64,000 nt of DNA. Origin: Actinoplanes sp. NBC_00393 (GTDB lineage: Bacteria > Actinomycetota > Actinomycetes > Mycobacteriales > Micromonosporaceae). The notes beneath the pieces were generated by a model. The model had not been told where the DNA came from. It ran no database searches and saw only the letters and a list, made by a program, of their open reading frames with translations. Shown piece by piece: positions 19,081 through 29,151 of this stretch. A program made the translations under genes and the position numbers. Each line of letters starts with the position of its first letter. The first letter of the stretch is position 1. The stretch covers positions 9,580,001 through 9,644,000 of the forward strand of contig NZ_CP107942.1 of assembly GCF_036053395.1 (NCBI RefSeq), given 5' to 3'.

Positions 19081-19739
19081 CCGGGTTCTCGGCCTCCGCC
19101 GTCGGGGTGGAGGCCTGGCTGGCATCCGGCTATTGCGTGGCCGTTGTCGGGCTTGCGTACGTCATCGACGCGCTGGCGCGCCGAGCAGCGTCGGTCTCCG
19201 AAGGCGGCATCTCCGGCGGTTTCGCCTACCACTCCGACCACGACGCGTGGCGGTGCCCGCAGGACCAATGGCTGTGGCCGCAATCCTTCGACCCGGAAAA
19301 CCGTGTAATGCGCTACCGCGGCACTCCGGCGATCTGCAACGCCTGCCCGGTCAAGGACACCTGCACAACATCCTTCACCGGGCGCGAGATCCAACGCTCG
19401 ATCGACTCGTGGCCGGCCTCCGAGGCTGCCCGCTTCCACCGTGGGATTGCCTGCGCCGTGGTGATCCTTGGTCTGGTGTGGCCGTTGGGCGCCGCACTCA
19501 CCGGCCCGGGGCCGGACGCGTTGCTGGTCCTGGCCGTCGCCATGGTTGTGGCACTGCTGCTCAGCGTGCCGCTCTGGTCCCACCTGCGCCGCAATGCGGT
19601 GTTCATCCCCGAGGGCGTGGTCCACCGCTCGCTCGATGAGCCGGTCGCCGAACGGGAAGCGGCCGCACCGGCGGTGGCCCGCAGGCGCTCGCGTTACGGA
19701 TCCGACCGACGTGAACCAGGAACGGAGACCGCAAGATGA
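19077..19739 (+). CDS. Membrane protein with a four-cysteine cluster, NO-reductase operon
   Basis: A 220-residue protein of unknown function. It has one membrane helix at about 12-33, a soluble stretch of roughly 85 residues, then two helices at about 122-141 and 146-167. The soluble part contains Cys60, Cys87, Cys90 and Cys96 in the pattern WRCPQDQW and YRGTPAICNACPVKDTCTTS, which could bind zinc or an iron-sulfur cluster. Similar YR-x-C-x2-C-P-x4-C ribbons occur in some transposases, but no transposase domain is present here. The C-terminus carries RRRSRYGSDRRE, echoing the tail of the NO reductase. ATGA overlaps on both sides tie it to norZ and the slipin gene, suggesting an accessory or sensing role in NO reduction. 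Confidence 0.8.
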   Translation: MTGFSASAVGVEAWLASGYCVAVVGLAYVIDALARRAASVSEGGISGGFAYHSDHDAWRCPQDQWLWPQSFDPENRVMRYRGTPAICNACPVKDTCTTSFTGREIQRSIDSWPASEAARFHRGIACAVVILGLVWPLGAALTGPGPDALLVLAVAMVVALLLSVPLWSHLRRNAVFIPEGVVHRSLDEPVAEREAAAPAVARRRSRYGSDRREPGTETAR

Positions 19740-20551
19740 TCATCGGTGTCGTCGTCGTTTCGGTACTGCTCGTCCTGGCCGCTGTCTCGCTGAAGGTGCT
19801 GAAAGAGTACGAACGCGGCGTGGCGTTTCGGCTGGGACGGTTGCGCGAGCCACTGGACCCGGGCATCAGGGTCCTGGTGCCGGGCCTGGACAAACTGGTC
19901 AGAGTTGATCTGCGGGTGGTCACGCTGACGATTCCGCCGCAGGAGGTCATCACCCGCGACAACGTGCCGGCCCGCGTCAATGCCGTCGTTCTCTTCCGGG
20001 TGGTCGACCCGGTGAAATCGGTGATGTCGGTGGAGAACCACGCGGTTGCTACTTCCCAGATCGCTCAGACCACGTTGCGGTCGGTCGTCGGTCGCGCGGA
20101 GCTGGACACGCTGCTCGCCCATCGGGCAGACCTCAACGAGGACCTCGCGAAGTCGATCGACGCGATGACCGAGCCTTGGGGGATCAAGGTCGAGGTCGTC
20201 GAGATCAAGGACGTCGAGATCCCTGAAGCGATGCAGCGGGCGATGGCGCGCGAGGCCGAGGCCGAGCGGGAGCGCCGGGCGAAGGTGATCAGCGCCCGTG
20301 GCGAACTCCAGGCCTCGGCGCAACTGCGCGACGCCGCGAAGACGCTCAGCGAAAGCCCGGCGAGCCTCCAGCTTCGCTACCTGCAGACCCTGCTCGAGCT
20401 CGGTGCCGACCACAACTCCACGGTCGTGTTTCCCCTGCCGATCGACATCATCGGCCCGTTCCTCGACACCATCCGTGGACAGGCCACGCGCGGCGTCAAC
20501 GGCGCCTCGCCCGTGATCAAAGCTACGGAAAGGACGCATGATGCCCAGTGA
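19736..20551 (+). CDS. Slipin / stomatin-like SPFH (band 7) protein
   Basis: A 271-residue SPFH-domain protein. One N-terminal membrane helix (residues 2-20) is followed by the band-7 domain, with KEYERGVAFRLGRL, PGLDKLVRVDLRVVTL and ITRDNVPARVNAVVLFRVVD. A charged helix rich in Glu, Arg and Ala (about 165-200) should form a coiled coil that drives oligomerisation. Family members organise membrane microdomains and protect or cluster membrane complexes. The start overlaps the upstream stop by four bases, so it belongs to the NO-reductase operon and might organise or stabilise that enzyme. That role is inferred from position only. Confidence 0.92.
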   Translation: MIIGVVVVSVLLVLAAVSLKVLKEYERGVAFRLGRLREPLDPGIRVLVPGLDKLVRVDLRVVTLTIPPQEVITRDNVPARVNAVVLFRVVDPVKSVMSVENHAVATSQIAQTTLRSVVGRAELDTLLAHRADLNEDLAKSIDAMTEPWGIKVEVVEIKDVEIPEAMQRAMAREAEAERERRAKVISARGELQASAQLRDAAKTLSESPASLQLRYLQTLLELGADHNSTVVFPLPIDIIGPFLDTIRGQATRGVNGASPVIKATERTHDAQ

Positions 20552-20825
20552 TGTGGATTCCGGCCCGCAGAAGGGTCGCCCGGTCCAGCTGACCCCGGTG
20601 GCGCCTGGCGTCTGGCTGGTCATCCTGGGTGGCGGAGTGGCGGTGCTGGGCCCGCTCTTCGGATTTCTCATCGGCACCGTCCTCGGAGCCGAGGCGGAGA
20701 CTCTCGGACTGAGCCCGATCTTCCTGTTCCTCTTCCTCGGCTTCCTCGTCGCCGGTGCCGGTGTCGGCACCGCGATGCTCGGCGTCCGCCGCATCCTCCG
20801 CAACCGCACGAAGGCCACGGCCTGA
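20538..20825 (+). CDS. Small two-helix membrane protein, last gene of the NO-reductase operon
   Basis: A 95-residue protein with two strongly hydrophobic segments, about 26-49 (VWLVILGGGVAVLGPLFGFL) and 61-82 (IFLFLFLGFLVAGAGVGTAM), and a basic end RRILRNRTK. Two adjacent ATG codons (20538 and 20541) follow GGAAAGGACGC. The gene overlaps the end of the slipin gene by 14 bases. No family is recognised; its position suggests a partner of the slipin or the NO reductase. Confidence 0.75.
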   Translation: MMPSDVDSGPQKGRPVQLTPVAPGVWLVILGGGVAVLGPLFGFLIGTVLGAEAETLGLSPIFLFLFLGFLVAGAGVGTAMLGVRRILRNRTKATA

Positions 20826-21019
20826 ACCTCGACCACGTGATCCGCTCTCTCGGCCGGTGCCGGCTGAGGGTGGACAGCGCGGGGACCACGTGCTTCACCG
20901 TGTGGGTGCAACGCGCCAACTGGCGGATTGCGCGGCCAATGACACCGTTATATCCGCCGGACGAAGGGATCAACCGGTCGGCTGACCGTGTATGCGGAGG
21001 TGATCCTGAACGAGGAACC

Positions 21020-21060
21020 CTACACACGATGTGGTGAGGCGAACCGGTTCGAGTGTGTAG
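21020..21060. repeat. Inverted repeat near transposase remnant
   Basis: CTACACAC at 21020-21027 and GTGTGTAG at 21053-21060 form a perfect eight-base inverted repeat with a 25-base loop, shortly before the transposase remnant. It may be the end of the element or the terminator of the upstream operon; neither can be decided here. Confidence 0.35.
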
Positions 21061-21088
21061 CTTGCAGTGATCTTCCATCGTCGGTGAG

Positions 21089-21472
21089 GTGGAACGTGAG
21101 GCACCGCCGCTGTGGATCCTTTCGGACGACCTATGGCATCGGATCGAGCCGCTGCTGCCGGACAAGCCGCGTCGAGTCCGTAGCCCGGGGCGGGAGCGTC
21201 TGCCGGACCGGCAGGTCCTGTGCGGGATCCTCTTCGTGCTGCACACCGGGATCCAATGGAAGTCTCTATCCAAGGAACTCGGCTTCGGCTCAGGGATGAC
21301 CTGCTGGCGCCGCCTGGCAGAGTGGAACGCTGCCGGTACATGGGAGCGACTGCGTGAGGTGCTGCAGCCGGAGCTGCAAGCGGCGGGCAATCTGGACTGG
21401 TCGCGAGCGGGAGGCGCCTCACGCGTACAGGCGGACGTTATGGCCCGGGAGGGGCCGAAAGAACGCCCGTGA
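21089..21472 (+). pseudogene. IS5-family transposase remnant (N-terminal part)
   Basis: The 127-residue frame matches the first part of IS5-family transposases: SDDLWHRIEPLLPDKPRR, LCGILFVLHTGIQWKSL, LGFGSGMTCWRRLAEWN and the LDWSRA that normally precedes the catalytic DGSHVRALKGG segment. After LDWSRA the sequence degenerates and stops, so the DDE catalytic residues are missing. No flanking target duplication or complete terminal repeats could be identified. It marks a past insertion between the NO-reductase operon and the nitroreductase gene. Confidence 0.8.
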
Positions 21473-21648
21473 CTGCCGACGACGACAACGTTCCAGCCGG
21501 CTGGCACTGAAAACGGCCCGGTGAACAGGACGATATCGAATACTTGAAGTGACACGGCGGTGGCGCCAGCGCAGGCCGTGCGCGGCGGACCGCAGCCCGC
21601 CGGACGGTGCCTGACACGCCTCCGCGCAGAACGAGAGACCGGGAGGCG

Positions 21649-22665
21649 ATGACCGTGGACCTCACCACGGAAGTCGACGATCTTCAAACGCCCGCGATAC
21701 CCACCGTGGACGTGCTTGAGAACTGTGTCAGAACAGCGATGCTCGCGCCTTCGCTGCACAACAGTCAGCCATGGTTGTTCCGGATCGGTGACGGAACCGT
21801 TGACGTGTACGCCGATCCCGATCGGCGACTCGACGTTCTCGATCCGGTCGGCCGAGAGTTGATGATCAGCGTCGGTGCCGCGGTCTTCACATTGCGAGTG
21901 AGCCTGCAGGCCGCCGGTTACCTGCCTAGCGTCGCGATCTTTCCGGCCGAGGATGATCCGGTCCTCGTGGCCAGGGTGAGCACCACAGGCCAGGCGGCTG
22001 CCGACCCGATGATCGAACGCTTGGCAGCAGCCGTGCCGCACCGGCACACCAACCGGTCCCCATTCGCCGGCACCGCCATCCCAGACGCCGCGATCGAATC
22101 CATGGTCGAGGCCGCCGCTGAGGAAAACGCCCGCCTGGTGCTGGCAGACCCAGCCAGCCGGGACGAGATCCTTGCGCTGTCGCAGGAGGCCGATCGGCGC
22201 CTACGCGCCGCTGAGGGCTATGAACAGGAGTTGGCCCGCTGGACCACCCAGCGGATCCGTCGGCACGACGGCGTCCCGCCGACGGCGACCGGGCCCTGGG
22301 ACGCCATGGAGAGCATGCCGATCCGGGACTTCGGACAGCTGCAGTCACACCTGCCGCGGCCGACTGATGAGTTCGAGCCGCATCCGACGATCATGGTGCT
22401 CTCCACCTTCGGTGACGACCGGACCGCCTGGGTCACCGCCGGCCAGGCCCTGCAGCGGGTGCTGCTCACCGCGACCTGGCAGAACCTGGCCACGACACCG
22501 ATCTGTCAGTCCGTCGAGGTACCGGAGGTCCGCGAACGGCTCACCGACACCAGCGCGGGTGTTTGGGCTCAGATGGTCCTTCGAGTCGGGTACGGCCCGG
22601 CCACCACCGCCACGCCGCGACGGCTGCTGGCTGATGTCCTTCTGCCAGATTCCGTCTGTACCTGA
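21649..22665 (+). CDS. Acg-like FMN-binding nitroreductase family protein
   Basis: A 338-residue protein of the Acg/nitroreductase-like group, represented in mycobacteria by Rv2032 (acg), Rv3127 and Rv3131 of the DosR regulon. The signature MLAPSLHNSQPWLFRI lies near residue 35, followed by VPHRHTNRSPF in the middle and the C-terminal TWQNLATTPICQSVEVPEVR. Acg-type proteins may sequester FMN rather than act as ordinary nitroreductases. The ATG at 21649 follows GGGAGGCG; the frame extends 14 codons upstream without protein-like features. It is convergent with the ABC transporter genes. A second, divergent paralogue is at 53930. Confidence 0.88.
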   Translation: MTVDLTTEVDDLQTPAIPTVDVLENCVRTAMLAPSLHNSQPWLFRIGDGTVDVYADPDRRLDVLDPVGRELMISVGAAVFTLRVSLQAAGYLPSVAIFPAEDDPVLVARVSTTGQAAADPMIERLAAAVPHRHTNRSPFAGTAIPDAAIESMVEAAAEENARLVLADPASRDEILALSQEADRRLRAAEGYEQELARWTTQRIRRHDGVPPTATGPWDAMESMPIRDFGQLQSHLPRPTDEFEPHPTIMVLSTFGDDRTAWVTAGQALQRVLLTATWQNLATTPICQSVEVPEVRERLTDTSAGVWAQMVLRVGYGPATTATPRRLLADVLLPDSVCT

Positions 22666-22677
22666 TTTGCTGCGCCG

Positions 22678-22714
22678 GATGACGCCGCCAGGTACGTGCG
22701 CGGCGGCAGTCATC
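22678..22714. terminator. Bidirectional hairpin between convergent genes
   Basis: GATGACGCCGCC (22678-22689) pairs with GGCGGC-A-GTCATC (22702-22714), a 12-base stem with one bulged A and a 12-base loop. It sits between the ends of the nitroreductase and ABC permease genes, where a shared terminator is expected. Confidence 0.6.
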
Positions 22715-22768
22715 TGGCCGTTCCGTTCGACCAAGCGCTGCTCGCTGACTCGAGTCGCCGGGCGAGTA

Positions 22769-24349
22769 TCACCCGGTCCGCAGATCGCGGCGGGTGACGG
22801 CGAACGTGCCGAGCAGGATCAGGACCGCGCCGATCGTGGTGAGCAGCAGCAGCGCACCGGCGTGCGGGTTCTCGGCGGCGACGTCCGGCACCTGGCCGAA
22901 GAAACCCAGGTCCTGGACCTGCTCGGGAACGCCGAGCAGGTCACCGAGCATGGCCAGGACACTGCTGGCCAGCAGGGGCAGCCAGGCCAGCACGGCCAGG
23001 CGGGGGACCGCGCCAACCAGCAGCGTGGCGCAGCCGGTCATGACTGTTACGGCCGGCCATTGCCCGATGGTGTAGCCGAGGCTGCGCACGGCGATGTCGT
23101 CGCCGTCCAGAACGGCAGGTGTGATCATGGCGCTGATCACACCGGTGACAGTGAGGATGACGGCGCTGGCGGCAGCGGTGACACCGGCGTGGGCGGCTAC
23201 CGGCGTCCACCGGCGCACGCCGGTGGCCAGTACGAGGCCGGTCAGGCCGGTCTCCTCAGCCCGTCTGGCGGCCAGGATCGACAGGATCGCGAAAGCGGAC
23301 ACGACTATTCCGACGAGCGTGCCGCAGTACGCGAGGTACCCAGCGGCGGGATCGCCGGTGCCGAGTTGGGCGCCGAGGAATCCGCCGATCTCACCGTCGC
23401 GTTGCTGCTCGACCGCGCCCGAACCCATGGTCGCGAACAACGTGCCGATCGCCGCGACCGCGACGGTCCAGGCGAGGACCGACGACCGGGTGAGCCGGGC
23501 GATCAGCCCGACGGTTGTGTGCACGCGCAGCCGGCTGGTGCTGGTGTCGTGCCGGCGGATCAGACCGGTGCCGAACTCGCGGCGTGCGCATAGCCGCACG
23601 GCGGTGAGGGCCAAGACCGCGGAGGTGAGCAGCGCGGGAAGCAGGGCTGCCCACCGGTCGTCGGTGAACGGCTCGACCGTCGCGCGCAGCCCGAGCGGGC
23701 TCACCCAGTTGAGAACGTCGACGTGCTCGGTGTCGGCGAACGCGCGTACCGCGAACGAAGCGCCCAGCACGGTGAAGCCCAGCAGCCGGGCCTGCCCGGC
23801 CGTCGGCGCGACCTGTGCCAGCGCCACGGTCGCGGCGGCGACGATCAGGAACGTCAGCCCGACCACCGCCCCGAACGCGGCAGCGCCGGCCACGGTCATT
23901 CCTTCGACCTGCCCGCCCGATGCCATGATCGCGGCCGCGCAGCCTGTGGTCAGCACGCCGGCCATCGCCGCCAGGATGATCAGCGCGCTGCGTAGCGGCT
24001 GCAACGGGGCGATTCCGCAGCCGCGTAGCAGCTCCAGTGACCCGTCGTCCTCGACCGCGCGGGTCACCGCCACCGCGGCCAGGACCGCCATGATCGCAGC
24101 GAGGATCGTGACGAACCCCCCGATCTCCCACGTGAACAACTGTGCCGGGGTGCCGGGATCCGGCAGCCGCCCGTACAGCAGGGTCGTCGCCGGATTCTGC
24201 TGAGCGAGCTCGACGGCGGTCCGCCGCTGCGCTTCGGTGGCGTAGGTGTCCTGGTAGGCGGTCATCGTGCTGCACAACGCCACCAGCAGCACCGGCCAGG
24301 AAGCCAGCAACAGCCGGTGCCGGCGAACGAGTAGGCGGGTCAGTGTCAT
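22769..24349 (-). CDS. ABC transporter permease (ABC-2 exporter type)
   Basis: A 526-residue integral membrane protein with about twelve predicted helices in two similar halves, resembling fused ABC-2 permeases of drug or antibiotic export systems. The N-terminus is MTLTRLLVRRHRLLLASWPV, and the middle carries a basic cytoplasmic loop (RLCARREFGTGLIRRHD). The ATG overlaps the stop of the upstream ATPase gene by four bases. The same frame is open further upstream inside the ATPase gene, but that translation is nonsense. With the ATPase and the MerR-type regulator it forms a regulator-ATPase-permease operon; the substrate is unknown. Confidence 0.9.
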   Translation of the reverse strand: MTLTRLLVRRHRLLLASWPVLLVALCSTMTAYQDTYATEAQRRTAVELAQQNPATTLLYGRLPDPGTPAQLFTWEIGGFVTILAAIMAVLAAVAVTRAVEDDGSLELLRGCGIAPLQPLRSALIILAAMAGVLTTGCAAAIMASGGQVEGMTVAGAAAFGAVVGLTFLIVAAATVALAQVAPTAGQARLLGFTVLGASFAVRAFADTEHVDVLNWVSPLGLRATVEPFTDDRWAALLPALLTSAVLALTAVRLCARREFGTGLIRRHDTSTSRLRVHTTVGLIARLTRSSVLAWTVAVAAIGTLFATMGSGAVEQQRDGEIGGFLGAQLGTGDPAAGYLAYCGTLVGIVVSAFAILSILAARRAEETGLTGLVLATGVRRWTPVAAHAGVTAAASAVILTVTGVISAMITPAVLDGDDIAVRSLGYTIGQWPAVTVMTGCATLLVGAVPRLAVLAWLPLLASSVLAMLGDLLGVPEQVQDLGFFGQVPDVAAENPHAGALLLLTTIGAVLILLGTFAVTRRDLRTG

Positions 24350-25248
24350 CGGGCTGCTACCTCGTAGTGGCGCAGGAACAGGTCTTCGAGCCCCGCCGGC
24401 GTGCACGTGATGTCGTCGGCGTTCGCGTCGACCAGGACCGCCAGCACGGTGCCTACCCGGTCGCGGGGCACGGCGAGCCGCACCGTGTCGATGCCGGCGT
24501 CGACGCTGACGCCGGGTTGACGCAGCTGCTGCAGGATCATGACGGCCTGCTCGGCAGGCAGCCGCGCGGTGACCGTGGACGCGGCGAGATGCCGCATGTC
24601 GGCCAGCCTGCCGGACTCGACGAGCCGGCCGTCCTTGATGATCGTCACCGTGTCGCAGAGGTCCTCGACCTCGGCGAGGATGTGGCTGGAGAGCAGGACC
24701 GTGCGCCCGGCCGCGACCGCGTCGCGGACACACTGCTGGAACACCTCCTCCATCAGCGGATCGAGCCCGGACGTCGGCTCGTCGAGGATCAGCAGGTCGG
24801 TGGGGGCGGCGAACGCGGCGACGAGCACCACCTTCTGCCGGTTGCCCTTGGAGTAGGTGCGGACCAGCCGGCGGGGGTCGAGCGCGAACGCGTCGGCGAG
24901 GCGCCGCTCGGCGTCGGCGTCGCGTCGGCCCCGCAGACCGGCGAACGCGTCCAGGATTTCCTGTCCGGTCAGGTTCGGCCACAGGGTGACCTCACCGGGC
25001 ACGTACGAGATCCGGGCGGTGACCTCGGCCGCGCGCCGGGCCGGGTCATGACCGAGCACCCGAACGCGGCCTGACGTGGCCCGGTACAGGCCGAGCAGCA
25101 CCCGGATCGTGGTCGACTTGCCGGCACCGTTGGGGCCGAGGAAACCGTGCACCTCGCCCCGCCCGACCCGCAGATCGAGACCGTCGACCGCGGTGAACAC
25201 GCCGAACCGTTTGACCAGCGCGGCGACGTCGACAACCAGCTCTGTCAC
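24346..25248 (-). CDS. ABC transporter ATP-binding protein
   Basis: A 300-residue ATPase energising the adjacent permease. Walker A is GPNGAGKST near residue 40, the signature region is YSKGNRQK rather than LSGGQ, Walker B is LLILDEPTSGLDP, and the switch His is in LLSSHILAEVEDL. A C-terminal extension of about 80 residues is typical of ABC-2 drug-exporter ATPases. The GTG start overlaps the stop of the MerR-type gene (GTGA), implying coupled translation. Confidence 0.94.
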   Translation of the reverse strand: MTELVVDVAALVKRFGVFTAVDGLDLRVGRGEVHGFLGPNGAGKSTTIRVLLGLYRATSGRVRVLGHDPARRAAEVTARISYVPGEVTLWPNLTGQEILDAFAGLRGRRDADAERRLADAFALDPRRLVRTYSKGNRQKVVLVAAFAAPTDLLILDEPTSGLDPLMEEVFQQCVRDAVAAGRTVLLSSHILAEVEDLCDTVTIIKDGRLVESGRLADMRHLAASTVTARLPAEQAVMILQQLRQPGVSVDAGIDTVRLAVPRDRVGTVLAVLVDANADDITCTPAGLEDLFLRHYEVAAR

Positions 25249-26054
25249 TCCGCCTGTCCCTTCTCGATCATGGCCAGGACCGCGTCGCCGATCACTTGGG
25301 CGATCCGCCTTTCGTTCGGTTCGGCGAGGCGTACATACAGGTCAACCGCCCTGCGGGCGACATTCAGGTCAATCGTTCGCAGCAGCCGCGGCAGGTCGGA
25401 ACCGAGATGCCGGGCGACCCGGCCGACGACCGCTGCCGCGATCCGGTCCATCTCCTGCGGGTCAAGATGGTCGCCGTGCTGATTCCTCTCAGCGATCTGC
25501 CCGAACAACGCCGAGCTCTCCACGAGACCGGTGTCGGTGAACCCCTCGTACACGGCCGCTGACTCCGGTGGCATGTCGCCGCGGTAGAACGCCAGCTCCA
25601 TGAAGTCACGTTCCCGGCGGATCACCCGCCGGGTCTGCGGATCGGTGGCACGGGCGTACATCTGGTCGTAGAACCGCACCATCGACGCCGGCATCGGCGA
25701 CAGGTGCCCGTCGCGTTCTACCGCGTCGATCAGGTTCAGCAGCCGGTCGCGGCGGTCGTGCAACCGCTGGATCTCAACGTCGACGGAGTCCACGGCCGCC
25801 CGCAGGTCGGTCAGAACAGGCGCCGAGCCATCCGTAGCCACGGCCGGTGTCTCATCGAGCATCGCCGTGATAGCGGTCAGTGGGATCCCAGCCTGCCTCA
25901 ACCAGCGGATCCGCACCAGCCGGGCCAGGTGCGACAGGTCGTAATCGCGGCGACCGTCACGTTGCGGCGGGATCGGGAGCAGGCCGATCTGGTGGTAGTA
26001 CCGGATCGTCCGGACGGTCGTCTCGGTCAGGTCCGCCAGCTCCGCGATGCGCAC
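25245..26054 (-). CDS. MerR-family transcriptional regulator of the ABC exporter
   Basis: A 269-residue regulator with an N-terminal MerR winged helix (RIAELADLTETTVRTIRYYH), the second DNA-contact wing RRDYDLSHLARLVRIRWLRQ, a coiled-coil linker at about 85-120, and a long C-terminal domain that probably binds a ligand. The length suits a multidrug or antibiotic sensor. It precedes and overlaps the transporter genes. The GTG start at 26054 has no Shine-Dalgarno sequence; it lies where transcription from the palindrome-bearing promoter should begin, so the mRNA may be leaderless. Confidence 0.92.
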   Translation of the reverse strand: MRIAELADLTETTVRTIRYYHQIGLLPIPPQRDGRRDYDLSHLARLVRIRWLRQAGIPLTAITAMLDETPAVATDGSAPVLTDLRAAVDSVDVEIQRLHDRRDRLLNLIDAVERDGHLSPMPASMVRFYDQMYARATDPQTRRVIRRERDFMELAFYRGDMPPESAAVYEGFTDTGLVESSALFGQIAERNQHGDHLDPQEMDRIAAAVVGRVARHLGSDLPRLLRTIDLNVARRAVDLYVRLAEPNERRIAQVIGDAVLAMIEKGQAE

Positions 26055-26060
26055 CAGGCC

Positions 26061-26091
26061 AGTGTCTGCTGTGACGTAACGTCACAGTCAA
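26061..26091 (-). promoter_or_regulatory. MerR-type promoter with 19-base perfect palindrome
   Basis: On the minus strand TTGACT (26091-26086) and GACACT (26066-26061) are separated by 19 bases, the long spacer typical of MerR-regulated promoters. A perfect palindrome CTGTGACGTAACGTCACAG occupies 26069-26087, overlapping the spacer. The predicted transcription start falls about at the GTG start codon (26054). This strongly suggests autoregulation of the regulator-exporter operon. Confidence 0.8.
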
Positions 26092-26099
26092 CCATCGGT

Positions 26100-28537
<2,438 letters not shown>

Positions 28538-28625
28538 ACTGCCACGCCGACCGACCACCAGACCGGCCGTCGAGCCGGGTGCGCGCCAACGGGCGGCGGA
28601 CCGATGGCTTCGACTGCGTGGGTGG

Positions 28626-29126
28626 TCACGGCGGGCTTGCAGCGCCGATGCCTTGCGCCCACTGCTGGGCGCGTTCGAGTTCGCCGGCGACCAGCGGACC
28701 AGCGGTGCCGACGACCCGGAAACTCTCCGCGGACAGGACCGGGCGGCCGCCGAGACCGCGCAGCCGCCGCAGCGCCTTGCCGGCCGCCGAGCCGGGCAGC
28801 AACGCCATCTTCACTTTGGTGTCGAAGGCGGCCACCGGCAGCCCGGCGAGTTCCGGCGTGTTGTCGAGATACTCCCGGATGCCGGTCTGCTGGGCGCCCG
28901 CGCGTACGTCACCCTGTTTGGCTGCGTCGGTGCGGGTACTGGGCCGGCTCATCCCGAAGGCGTGGGTGGGCGCGCCGACCACGAGCAGGTCGGCACCAGC
29001 CACCGGCGGCATGTCCTGGACGTCGGCGAGGGTGACGTCGAAGGTGCCGGCGAGGCCGGCGGCAACCGCGCGGGCCACCGTGGCGGTGTTGCCGAACATG
29101 GACTCGTAGACCACTAGCGCTTTCAT
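28626..29126 (-). CDS. Flavodoxin-family protein
   Basis: A 166-residue flavodoxin-like FMN protein. The phosphate-binding loop is YESMFGNTATVARAVA at residues 7-22, and the sheet strand LLVVGAPTHAFG is followed by SRPSTRTDAAKQG. Flavodoxins carry electrons in place of ferredoxin, and PFL-activating enzyme in enterobacteria uses one, so this could serve the PflA at 40 kb. That link is inference. The ATG at 29126 lies 25 bases after the end of the GNAT/acyl-CoA synthetase gene on the same strand, so a three-gene operon (USP, GNAT-ACS, flavodoxin) is likely. Confidence 0.88.
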   Translation of the reverse strand: MKALVVYESMFGNTATVARAVAAGLAGTFDVTLADVQDMPPVAGADLLVVGAPTHAFGMSRPSTRTDAAKQGDVRAGAQQTGIREYLDNTPELAGLPVAAFDTKVKMALLPGSAAGKALRRLRGLGGRPVLSAESFRVVGTAGPLVAGELERAQQWAQGIGAASPP

Positions 29127-29151
29127 GACAGGTCGTCTCCATCCGTACCGG

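Noticed and set aside
20826..21648. Complete insertion sequence around the transposase fragment
   Set aside because: The catalytic region is missing and no pair of terminal repeats with target duplication could be found, so only a remnant is supported.
24346..25248. ABC signature YSKGNRQK seen as a defective ATPase
   Set aside because: SKGN-type signatures are common in ABC-2 drug-exporter ATPases, and both Walker motifs and the switch His are intact.
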